Assembly: GCA_021018995.1 (NCBI GenBank)
Contig: CM037584.1
Coordinates: 146,957,317 to 147,021,316, forward strand
Origin: Chloranthus sessilifolius
Lineage: Eukaryota; Streptophyta; Magnoliopsida; Chloranthales; Chloranthaceae
DNA: 64,000 nt
Direction of reading: 5' to 3'
Shown piece after piece: positions 23,408 to 35,863 of this stretch. Positions within the stretch are counted from its first letter, which is position 1, and the number at the start of each line of letters is the position of its first letter. A program made the position numbers and the translations under genes. The notes beneath the pieces are model-generated. The model had not been told where the DNA came from, did no database searches, and worked only from the letters and a program-made list of their open reading frames with translations.

Positions 23408-26400
23408 AATGGGTAGCTTAATAGTATTTACAAAGATACTGAAACCTTATCCCATTAAAATATTTTATATGTAAGTGTAGTTTCTGAACACTGATTGCAT
23501 CATCCTAGCGAAATCTTGACTCGACACGGACATAACTCGAAATCCCAGCGAGTCGAGTAACTCGGCCGACTTAACTCGTTGAATCGCCGAGTTTTAGAAC
23601 TATGTCAAAATGACTAAGAAATTGAGGTGACAAAGTTCCACGTTGGCATGTCATTTACCTGAATACCCTACGCCTCTCTTCAGGACCACCGGCATACAAA
23701 ATTTTATTTACGCCAGGTGCCCAGAAGCTAAGTTCAGACTCCCATCCTGGTAAAACGGAGGATGGAACGACCACCAGAAATGGTCCTCTGTCATTTTTTG
23801 CTTCCATTAGGTAACAAATTAGTGAAATAACCTGCAAAACACAGCTTAAATTGTCAATTCCCACAACCATGTAGTCAAAAAAAAAAATCTATTATAATTA
23901 TGTGATATCGTATCTGATAAACATACTTGGACAGTTTTACCAAGACCCATTTCATCCGCAAGAATCCCATTCAAGTGATTATTGTATAAAGAAACCAACC
24001 ACCGCAGACCATTCATTTGGTACCTGTCAAACCAAAAGAGTGAACCTATTAATCCATAGTAATGAATCATCCGGCGAGCTGAAACATTGAAGCGGAGAAT
24101 TCAAGTGGCAAACAAATTCCACAAACGGGAAACTGAACATTATCCAAATCCAACTCACTCTCTTAGTTTTCCACCCAGAAGAGAAGCAGGCTGCTTATCT
24201 ATACTCTCTTTTATACTGCAGAAACAAAGATTAACTGCAATAAAATTCCCGAGTAACATGAAATGGCGCCTATCTGATCAAGAGAAGCAAATTTGCAAAG
24301 TGATGTATCAAATACAATACACTCAGATTTTTTCAAGTAACAAAGAAATGAAAGTAAGAAAAAATGGTGGAATAAAGAAATCAAATCATTTCTTACTTAA
24401 ACTCCAATATATAAACAATGTTAAAATTAACTAGGAGTCGAAAGTGACAGCTGAATATTTCATCACTGAAATTCCAGGAAAAATAAAATATACAACATCA
24501 ATACCTGTGAGCCATTAGATAGTACTTTTCATTGCTTTCTAGGTAATGCTGCAACAGATATTCAAATAATCAGACAGAGACAAAAAAAACAGCACAAGAA
24601 TGTGCAGAAAGAGTAATACTTGCCTGCGCCTGGTCACTTTCATCTTCATTGTAGATAGTAATCTCATTCTTCTCAACAAAATTGACAGCTCGGTTATCCT
24701 CCATTTCCATCTCAAAGCTTCTTGCCATGGCCTTTGCCTCCTGTACCTTTGAACCCAGCTTCTGAAGATATTTTTCAGTTTCCTTGAGGAGCTGCTTAAC
24801 TCGATCTGATTTTGCATCCTATACGGTTATAAAGGTATCAATATACAAAAGGTACAATAATATAAGGCTACCCTACAACACCATACAATAGGAACTTAAG
24901 CTAAGACCTGAACCATCCGTAGGTATCCCTCTACATCATTGTTCTTCAATAAGTTTATCTTTTCACGCTGGATTCGATCAATCTTCTCTCGATGTATCCG
25001 CTCTTTCCTTTTATGGAACTCCTTCACATATTTATTATAACCCTTCCAGCGTTCTCTCTTAATCTTGAAGCTATCATCCAGTCTTTCCCTAAAAACACAA
25101 TGAACAAAAAATTCAAGACATGTAGTAGTTTTGCTTCTCAAAATGCTACATAAAACAGATTAACTAAAATTTACTAGCGGTATTTATAACTTAATGTGCA
25201 ATTTCAACAAAACCGTTAAAAGCATGGTGCGAGTAACTTCTAAATGGCATGGGACAGAAAATGAATATTTATATAGTAGATTAGAGAAAGGGTAACCAAT
25301 AACTAAATTCCAGGATAGAATAATGCATTAAGAATATAGATGCACACTTGTGAACTTCTATTTCACTAAAGAACTCCTTCTGCCTCTCACGTATACGCTT
25401 TTGCCGTTCCTCTTTCATTTTCTGTTCGAACTTTTCAAGCTGTTTCAGCCGCCTTCCATGTCTATGTTTCTTGATTGATTTCAAACGGTCCATATCAGAA
25501 GTGTTAGGCCTGAAGAAATCATGCAGAAATTCACTGTTCAAAAAAAAAAAAAAAAAAGCATCAGAAAAAGTACGAACGAGAGTCTGTAAATGGAGATTAC
25601 AAAGGAAATAAAGTTGTAGCAGATATGGAATGATATACCATGATTTATGTTTCTAAAAAAAGCTACAAAAACTTACTAAAAGTAATGTTACCAAAAAATT
25701 AAGAACCATTAGGTACCTCCGTTTGTATACGGCTTCAGCGCCTTGCTGGTTTTTATATAATCTTTTATTACTGATCAAAAAAAAATTAGGTACCTCCGTA
25801 AGCGGCGTTGAAGCTGAAGCAGCTGAAGCTTTTTCAGTTCAATAACACTTTTGGTCTTGGCCGAAATATCTTCAGATGAACTTACATTCTCCTGCATAGC
25901 ATAAAAAATTAGAAAAATGCAAACCAACAGCACAACAAAAGATCTACTATGAACATCTACAAGGGGTTGATATTAGATCGCAGCAAGTTTTTTCATGGGC
26001 AGAGTCAAGGATCAAAGTTTCGGCCGAAATGACCGAAATTTCGGTCCAAATTATCGGTTTCAGTCCTCACTGAAATGATAATTTGGACCAAAATTTCGGT
26101 CATATTTTTGTATGGGATTGAAATTATCGGCCGAAATTTTGGTTCAAATTTTCGGTTTCGGTCCCCTCCGAAACCGAAATGAAACCCGAAATTTTGATCC
26201 TTGGGCAGAGTGCTCCAATTGTTAAAGCTCTGTAAATGAAGAAATACAGCCTCGGTTTGGGAAAGAGTAATGCACCCTATTTGTCCTAAATCAAGAAAGG
26301 TACAACATAATCATGATACAACCAAAAGTTTGGTAACGAAATTCAAACAAACAAACTAGCTGCTTCTCAAAGACCTCAAACCCACTCAAATCTCCCTCCC

Positions 26401-29400
26401 CTTTTGGCCACACGAGGCAACCGCCACACATACACATACTTTCCATTGATTTATCGAAAAATATGGCAATGCCTGCATAATAATTTAACATATACATTAA
26501 ATGTTTTAAAAGGCATAAAGTTACTTCAGGTAGGCTATTTGAATCCTATTTCTAGGCTAACATCTTTGTCACTCAGCAATCCGACATTTTGCTACTAACT
26601 ACTTCCCTCCAAGCCTTTATCAGTCATCCTTCTACTTGCGGTTCGAGAAGTAAATTAGGGTTAGTGTTTACAGAAGGAAGATGGAAGGAAAATTAGGGTT
26701 AGGTTGTTGTAACCCAAACCCTTCTATTTTTAATATGGTAAATTAGAGTTCGGTTGTTGTAACCCAAACCCTTCTATTTTTAATATATACCATACTTACA
26801 ATCTCATGTATATCAGAAACATGAAAAAAAAGGAAACTAAGGAAAATTTACACAAGCGGCTAAACTATCACACACACAATATGACTTGAATGCAAACCAT
26901 AAGCTCTAAAATATATATTCCAACACTCCCCCTCAAATTGGAGCAAAGATGTCAATCATGTCCAACTTGGACAAAATAGCTTTCAATTTTATTCTTCCAA
27001 CAACTATGGTGAGAATATCGGCTAAATGATCTTCTGAGGAAACCTGTGGAGTTTCGAACTCTTAAGACTCAACCTTCTGTCATAAAGTGGCAGTCAACTT
27101 CTATGCGCTTGGTTCTTTCATGGAAAACTAGATTCTCAGCAATATGAAGAACTGCCTCATTATCTCCAGACAAGGCCATTAGAAGTCTACTTGTATACCC
27201 AAGTCATTTAGAATGAATCTCAGCCACATTCATTCTCTTGGATCTTGGGGCATGGCCATGTACTCAACCTCAGCACTAGAATTTGCAACAACTTGAGGCT
27301 TCTTACTCTTCCAAGAGACCAATTTCCCCTAGAAAGGTAACATAGCCGGTACCTGGTAATAGATCGTTCATCACTGACCGACCCAACATAATTTGCATCA
27401 GTGAAGACTTCCACGTCTAAGAGCCCATGTTTACAATATAGAAGTCCTCTTCCTGGACTAGACTTCACATATCTCAGAATCCCGATACACAACATCAAGA
27501 TGTGGAAAATGAGTAGCATGAATATACTGAAAAAACACACTATCAGCCTACGCCATATCAGGTTTGGTACTTGTGAAATAAATAAGCTTTCCCACCAGCC
27601 TTTCATACTTAATCATGTCCTTGAGAGGTTCACCTTCCTCAGAGTTGGTTCTATTATTTGGGTCAATCGGGTGTTATGTAGAATCAAACCCTACACATTG
27701 AAATCGTGGTCCGATCAAGAGACGAAAATTGACGATTAAGTGAACTCTCAAATGGGTATTTGAAGACATGTTAAAAGACTGGTTAAGGAAGCCGTGACAG
27801 GACTCCGTTCTGTTTTTTGGGAAAACAGAGTCCCCAATTCACAGTCAACCGCAATGACGGGACTCCGTTCTGTTTCGTAGGGATGCTGGTAACAGACTCA
27901 TCAAGCCTCCTTCTGATGTTGATGAGCTTCTCTCTTCTTGATGAACTTGAGAGGTTTCTACAATGTGTGAAGCAATCACTGTCTGAGTCGATGTCAAGTG
28001 CGCTCAGTGAAAGCACGGGTTGCAAAAGAACTTTTGAGGCATTCAGATATGGATGTGAGAATTGCCGTGGCATCTAGTAGCCGCGATATCACAAAAATAA
28101 CAAATCTAGATATTGAATTAATGGAGGTTTTCCAAGTAATTGTTGCGTCGTTTGGGAATTTGTTTAATTTGGAAAGTCGCTCATATTCTAGGAGACTACC
28201 AATTCTTGAAACTATGGCAAAGACTAGGTCATGTGTTGAAATGATGGATCTTGAGTGTGACAATTTGATTCTTGAGGTGTGCCACCATTTCCTGAAATTT
28301 ATAAGGAACTACCATTCAGGCAATGTTTTTAAACCCATGGCTATGGTTATGATAATGGTGTTGGAGGAGAGTGACTATATTTCGCTTGAGAATCTCTCTT
28401 TCCTCTTAGCTAGCGTACGAAAGGAAGATGAGGAATTATCATCCACTGCACGACAGTTAGGGGAGGAAGTACTTGGTAAATGTGCGATGGAGCTCAGACC
28501 GTACTTGTTGCAAGAAGTGCAATCCATGGGACTTTGCTTGGATAGTTACAATAAAATCATCACCTCTGTATCAGGCGGCTAAGAAACTAGTACTGGAAGA
28601 GCCCGGGGACGTCGATGATATTGTGGGTAAATCCCTAAAATCAGTTGAGTAATGGCACCACTCAGATGATCAGTGAGGACATGTTGGTGGATACTACTCC
28701 AAATAAGATTCAAGAAGATTCTCACCAGAGTAATCAGTCCAAACGAATCATGGTAGGGATAGCGAATGGTCCTAACAATTCTGAATATTTAAAGATTGCC
28801 AAACCTGAAAAGATTGTGTCCTTATATCCATCTAAAGCTTCAGCCCTTTCCCTACAAGCAGAGAGATAATTTCGACAAAAGTTCAAGGTCGAACCATTTT
28901 AAAGGAAGGGGAATTAATGCGAAATCGAAGCCTGCGCATTGGAATCATGGCCCAATCAAAAGAAGGAAACTGACGATTAAGTGAACTCGCAAATGGGTGT
29001 TTTAAGACCTGTTAAAGACTGGTTAAGGAAGCCATGATGGGACTTCGTTCTGTTTTCTGGGAAAATAGAGAGTCCCCAATTCAAGGTCGACCGTGGGGCA
29101 TATCACATCAACCACAATGATGATCACAGCCGACCCTGAGTCAAGTCTAGGTCGACCGTTCTATGATGGGAATTTAAGTCGGTGATGGGAAATTTAAGTG
29201 GTGTGTCTAGTCTAAGGGTATTTTAGTCCATTCAAAGTAGAGTTAAGTTTGGGGTTTTTCAGTGCTATAAATTGTTGTAATGAGAGTTTATTTTAGGAGG
29301 AAGTTGATGAATGAATGAATCTTGAGAACTTGTGACAAGTTTTTAATGGAAGAGAGATTCTTCTTGTTCCGAAGATGGGTTTAGAGTGAGTCCAACGGAG

Positions 29401-32400
29401 TGAGGCCCAAAAATTTTATTTGTTTTCTTTTCTCTCCTCTATTCTTCTTTCTTTGCTTTAATTAATTTCATGATTATTGTGCATAGATCGTATAATCGAA
29501 ACTCTAAATATCTCGTGTCGGATTGAAACACTATTTTAGGGTTTAGTGTATAAATCCTGTATTAGGGTGTCAATAGTTTTGCACCCAACATGCTCACTTG
29601 CTTCAAGGCATCGAGAGTGTACTTCCTCTGGAAGAGAACAATCCCTTTGTTAGATCTGGCCACTTTTATGCCAAGGAAGTAGCATAGAGGTTCTATGTCT
29701 TTGATGTCAAAGACCTTGCTGATGTAGCATTTCAACTTAAGAATTTCCTCACTGTCATCTCCGGTGACAATGATATAATCAACATACACAATGAGAGCAG
29801 CAGTAAGTCCACCCCTTTCACAAAGAGAGTGTGATCATAATGGCTCCTCTAGTACCCACAATGCATAACGGCATCGCTGAATTTCATGAACCATGCTCTC
29901 GTGGACTGTTTTAGGCCATAGTTAGCCTTTCTTTAATATACAAACGTTCTCCCCATGAAGTAGAAACCAAGTTATAGACATATATACTTCTTCCTTGAGA
30001 TCTCCATGTAGAAAGGCATTCTTGACATCAAATTGGTACATCGGCCAATCCTTGTTTGCAGCAAGGGACAGGAGAACTTAGATAGAATTGAGATTAGTGA
30101 CAGGGGCAAATGTCTCATGTAAGTCAATACCGGGAGTTTGGGTGAACCCCTTGGCAACCAGTCTGACCCTGTACCTTGCAACATACCCATCTGAGCGATA
30201 CATCACAGTATATACCCACTTGCACCCATAGTTTCTTGCCAGCGAGTAACTCAGCAACCTCCCATGTATTGTTCTTCTCAAGGATTCTCATTTCCTGTTC
30301 CATGGCCTCTTTCCATTTTAGTTGCATTGAAATCTTCAGATACATAAGATGGAATAGAAACGGAATCCAAGGATGAGATAAAACTCGAATAACAGGATAA
30401 CAGGGCATGATAAGTCAAACTTAGAGATGGTGGTCATATACCCTCGCGAATAGCAATGAGAAGGTCTAAATCAAAGGCAAGTGGATTTGCTTCAGGAGAA
30501 GATCTTTGATCGATGTCATGAGCAAGAAGGTAGCTTCATATACTTTTTTTCTTTCTCACAAAGGTTTTTCCCTTCCCAAATCTGTCCCAACGCATTATAG
30601 GAACATTGGGGTCACTTGCACTAACCATTTCTGCAATGTCGTCTTCAAGGTCCTCCTTCCACATAAAAGGCAGAGGTATAGGATTTTCGATTCTCTCTTC
30701 ATTACTAGGACACTTCTCCCCCTGAAGAGGGCACTGAGGAGGACCAAAGAAGGGGCTGGACTCACAGAATGTGACTACCATTGTTACGATAGATACCTCA
30801 GTAAATAGATCATAACACTTGCACTCTAAGTGGCAGGGTACCCAACAAATATACACTTTATTGCCTTGACCAAGAGTTTATCACATTTGATGGAGGGAAT
30901 ATGTGCAAAGCAAAGGCCGCCACAGGTCCTAGGGGACACTAGGAAGGGTTTACCATTAGGAGACAAAGTTTGGTAAGGAGATTTGCCCCCAAGGAGTGGT
31001 GTAGGAATCGGTTATGAGATAAGCAGAGGTGAGAACTGAGAACAGCTTCACCCCATAGATGTTTGAGAACATTGATGCATAACAGTAAGGATCTAGAGAA
31101 CTCAAGAAGGTGGTGATTCTTACTCTCAGCCACTCAATTTTGTTGTGGAGTGTAGGAGCAAGTAGATTGTCACTTAAAAAGTCATGCATCCTGAAGTAAG
31201 ATTGTATATCTTGGAAGGAGTACTCTCCACCAATGTCATATCTTAGACCCCTAACTCTAGCATTAAATTGAGTTTCATTCCACTTGTGATAAACAAGAAA
31301 AATCGCACTAACCTCCCTTTCGGTTTTCATAAAAAAGCGGGTGGTGTATCGAGTACTCATCAATAAACGAAATAAAATAACGATAACCACCAAAGGATAC
31401 AACTGGAGAAGGCTCCAAACATCATAATGAATAATTTGAAATGGAACATCACATTTACTAACAAAAGGAGGATAAATTATTTTATTATGTTTAGCTTATT
31501 GCTAGGTCTCACATTTGAAATTTTCATAAATAGATGCATCCAACAATGTAATAACAACATATGTAAACGATGAAGGGGAAGATGTCAAGCCTCTTGTGCC
31601 ATAGATGGGCACTCTTCACATATGTGTACGTAGCAGTAGCTGCAGCAACACCAAGTGGCTTCGGGTCTTCAAATATGTAGAGACCCCTCTCTTCACGCCC
31701 ATGACCAAAAGTCCTCCCCATATTCAGGTCCAGAAACATGCAATAGGAAGGAAAGAAAGGTTATGGTGCAGTTCATTTTCTTGGTAAGTTTACTGACAGT
31801 AAAAAGACTAAAAGGCACCTGAGGAATATGTGAAGCGGAGGTGAGATAAACTACCATTGTATACATTCTCTTGCCCCTGCACAGAAACAAGGGAACCATC
31901 TGCTACCTAAATGTGACAAGGAGAGGGCATAGGAGAAAAAGAATCAAATGTAGACATACCATACATATGATTTTTGGCTCCTGATTCAATAATCTAAGAG
32001 GATTGGGATGTAGAAGAGGTATGAGTAGACTCAATGGTACCTGTCTGAATGATGGGAGGATGGGGCCTGGCCAGCAGCAGCTCGATAGCTAAGGAACTCC
32101 TAATACTCTCTCTGGGAAAGAGTCACTGATTATGTGGCCTGGGAGTGTGCACTAGAGGTGCCGACTGCTTAGCTGTGAAGAGGCATGAAATCTAGAATCA
32201 TCCTCAGCAACATATGCTTTAACAGTCTGTGTGCTTGGGAAATAGGGTTTGCCAACTAAGTCCCAACATATCTCCATGAGGGCCCCTTCCCCCACAATGT
32301 GTACATTGCGGCTTGTCCTCCTCACATGATAGGCCTCCACGGCCACATCCCCTCTATCTCCGGAGCTACCATGTCCACAAAACTCCAAAAACGAAGGTAA

Positions 32401-35400
32401 GACAGAATGCTACGTAGGCCCAAGAGACACATGCATCAGCTGGCATCAGATCTCCTCATGTTGCAGGAGAGATAAAACAGTGCCAAGTGGGGGACACTCC
32501 TCACGACCGAGAACGGTAGCCTGGACATTCTCATATTTTGGGTAACTCCGCGAAGAAGATCAAAGACTTTTTTCCTCTCATTTATGGACTAGCTTTCAAA
32601 CTGCATTCGGTGCACATCTCATCCACCTGGTACTCTGCCAACTCATCCCACATGCACCTGAGTTGGGTATAACACCCACCCATAGATTTCTTCCCCGTTG
32701 TCGGGCTGCTAATCTATCCATTAGCTAAAACATATCTGCAAAATTCTGCTTCTGAGAGAACGCAACCCTGATTGCTTCCGACAGGGCTTTTACATCAGAG
32801 GCATACATAAAGGATCAACTAATTGAGAGTTGCATAGAACGTAATATCCATGTCATCACCGTCAGATTATCAACTTCCCAATCACCATATTTTGGATCAC
32901 TAATCTTAGGTTTGGAATAGTCCCATTTATGTATCAAAGTTTATTCTTGGATCCCAAAATATAGATGCCGACCTTGAGCACTCAAAGCAATTGGTCCCCT
33001 CACTTTATAGTGGTATTTGAAGCCTAGGAGACCCTTCAATGCCACCACCAACACTGACTTTGTTCTCATCCATCGTTCACACAAACCAAATCAACCTCCG
33101 CCACAACAAAAAAGATCATAATGCGTGGTTGTCTAACACAATGCAAAGAGAACTCTGAGGTTCTACAACCTTCCTCACAGCAACAAGGAGGGATTTCCCT
33201 CTTTCTCATGGTCCTAGAACCTTCCAAAGTATCAACTAGACTTCAAGAGCATCACTGCTCGATCTTCAGCAAGAAAACAACACAATCCATGGGAAATTAC
33301 AAAGGTGGTACTCTCATTTGAAGGCATACAACCAGAATCCAGTCACAAATCAAATTTAAAAAAATTGCAGCACACATAAAGAGATGAATCTGCAGATTTC
33401 AGAGTTCTCAAGCACCAGTATTTACTATAGCTGTCGGAAAAACAGTGCAACATTCTTTTTTAGACAGGTTTCCAGCAATAGGCCGAGAAATCACGTCAAA
33501 TGGAGCACCACAACAGCGTTTTCACAGAAGAAAAAAAATAGATTCTTACCTCATGGAAGAATCTGTGTGATTTCAGCCAGATAGAAGGGTAGGATGCCAG
33601 ATTTATGCAGAATCTGAGAATTGGGGATGGTTGTCTCGACGAGACAACCTCGAGATGAGGGGATGTCATGATGAAGTCGCGCCAGGAGACAAAAAAGGTA
33701 AGCTGAAAATTCCGATCAGAACCCCAGTGCCGAAATTTCAACCTGAGGTCTACAGTTTGACCTTACTGACGTCAGAATGGCGTCAGCATATCAGCGTGAC
33801 GTCAGCAGTACAGTGGTGTGCCCGATGATTGGCTGCTCTGCTACCAACTTGCAGTTTGAGAAGTTAATTAGGGTTACGGTTTAGAGGAGGAAGAAGATGG
33901 ACAAAAGAATTAGGGTTAGATGTTGTAGCCTAAACCTTCTATTATTGGTTTATATACATACTTAGAATTTCATGCATATCATATACATGAAAAAGAGGAA
34001 ACTAAGGAAAATTTACATGAGTGGTTAAACTATCAGACACACAATATGACTGACTAAGTGCAAACCAAAAGCTCTAGTATATATTCCAACACCTCTCTCC
34101 TACTCCCTTGTGCTTGGGCTGTTTCAGGCCGAACAGGCCCAACATTTTAAACACCAATCTTGATTCTCTCTTTTATTAAACCATTTTTAACCTTCCCCTC
34201 ACACAATGTTCCTAAAATCGGCCGGGGCAGCTGCCCAAGCGGTTCGTGCCCCTGGACGCCCCAATTTAGCCCGGGGCGTCGACCAGGGTGAACCAGGACT
34301 GGGGGCCCAAGAGTCCTCCCCGTCATGGTTTTTTTTTTTTGAGAGCCATGACCATAGTGACAAATTTTGTTTTCAGCAATATTTCGGTAGGGGGTTATTT
34401 CAGTTAAATTCCGGGAAATTTTCAAAAAAATCAGTGCTGTCAAAGGCTCACCTAGGTGAGCTTTGCGCCTAGGCCCACCCTCGGCGCCTGCCTTGTAATT
34501 TAAGCACAGTTGAAGTGAGGCACGCGTAGGAGTGCGCGTTTAGCGCCTAGGCGTAAAAGCGCAAAAGTAAGCCTAGGCATGCCTCGAGGTACTTCAATCA
34601 AAAAAGATCAAAAACTTTTATAAATATAAAACTTGTACACGAGTTATATGTTAAACTTATCTCTCTTAGTTTATAAGCTATAATGCTACAATCAAGGGTC
34701 AAGAATTAGGGCTCCCTTACTAGTTACTAAAAAACCAACCTTGCTAGTCTTTACTAGTTGTAAGTTAAATCTATATCTCTTAAGTTTCAAAGCTAAAGTG
34801 CTACAATCAAGGGCTCACTTGCTAGTTACTTAAAAGCGTAAAAGTGCGCCTAGGTGTGTCTCGAGTTACTTCAATAAAAAGGTTAAAAATCGTTATATAT
34901 ATAAACCTTGTCCACGAGTAATAATTTTAACTTATATCTCGTTTATAAGGTACAATGCTACAATCAAGGGTAAAGAATTGGGGCTCCTTGCTAGTTACTT
35001 AGGATCCAACCTTGCTACTTGCTAGTTTGTTAAGTTGTATTTCTTAGTGCACATAAATGCACAATGTTCAACTATTTATGAAATTTATTTGTTCCTTGCA
35101 TTTCATATTTGTTGATTGCTTGATTGTTATTAAAGATTTATTGTATTATTCTTTAATATTTATACACATTTATCATTTATGTTTAAAAACTAAAAAGAGA
35201 AATTGATTTATAAATCCATTTAAATATTTAAATATCATAAATTATATTACAATTATAAAAAATAATTTATTATTAGAACATATTATTTTATATTAGGCAA
35301 TTGATTTCCTCGCTTGAATCATGGGGCATAAGCCCATGACTCTAGTTGTAACTTGTTGCATGTAACATTAGCTGCCTTAGAAAAGTCAAAGGAAACTATT

Positions 35401-35505
35401 GAAACCAATCACAACACGATTCATGGGCTATGCCTATGATTCAATTGTGAAGATCATTACCATTGATATTAATATATACAAATTACATATATAAATTAAT
35501 ACATT

Positions 35506-35582
<77 letters not shown>

Positions 35583-35803
35583 CTAGAATTAAATTGCGCC
35601 TCGAAAAAAAAGGCTTGCGCCTAGGCCCCAGGGACCTTTGTGACCTCGGGTGCGCCTAGTGTTTTGACAACACCGGAAAAAATTCCTGGGAGTACAAAAG
35701 AGTAATATATAAATTATATTTAGTATTTACTTGAATACAATCGTGTGTTTAAATTTAATTTTCTGACCTACAATTTCCACTTTTAATGTAATAAGTTTTT
35801 AGT

Positions 35804-35863
<60 letters not shown>

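Larger units (their letters stand above)
26637..34091 (-). mobile_element. Ty1/copia retrotransposon (copia-1) with a nested insertion
   Basis: The 5' LTR (about 33850-34091) and 3' LTR (about 26637-26925) share TGTTGGAATATATA starts and run in the minus direction. Next to the 5' LTR is TTGGTAGCAGAGCAG, near the initiator-Met tRNA binding site, and before the 3' LTR is the polypurine tract TGAGGGGGAG. Between them lie gag, integrase, RT and RNase H remnants in copia order, all broken. Bases 27675-29564 are a later insertion. The element fills most of SYD intron 6 in the SYD orientation. Confidence 0.88.

Noticed and set aside
26637-34091. 5-bp TSD for copia-1
   Set aside because: The flanks AGAGG and AGTAG match at only four of five bases and the LTR ends are not certain, so I did not claim it.
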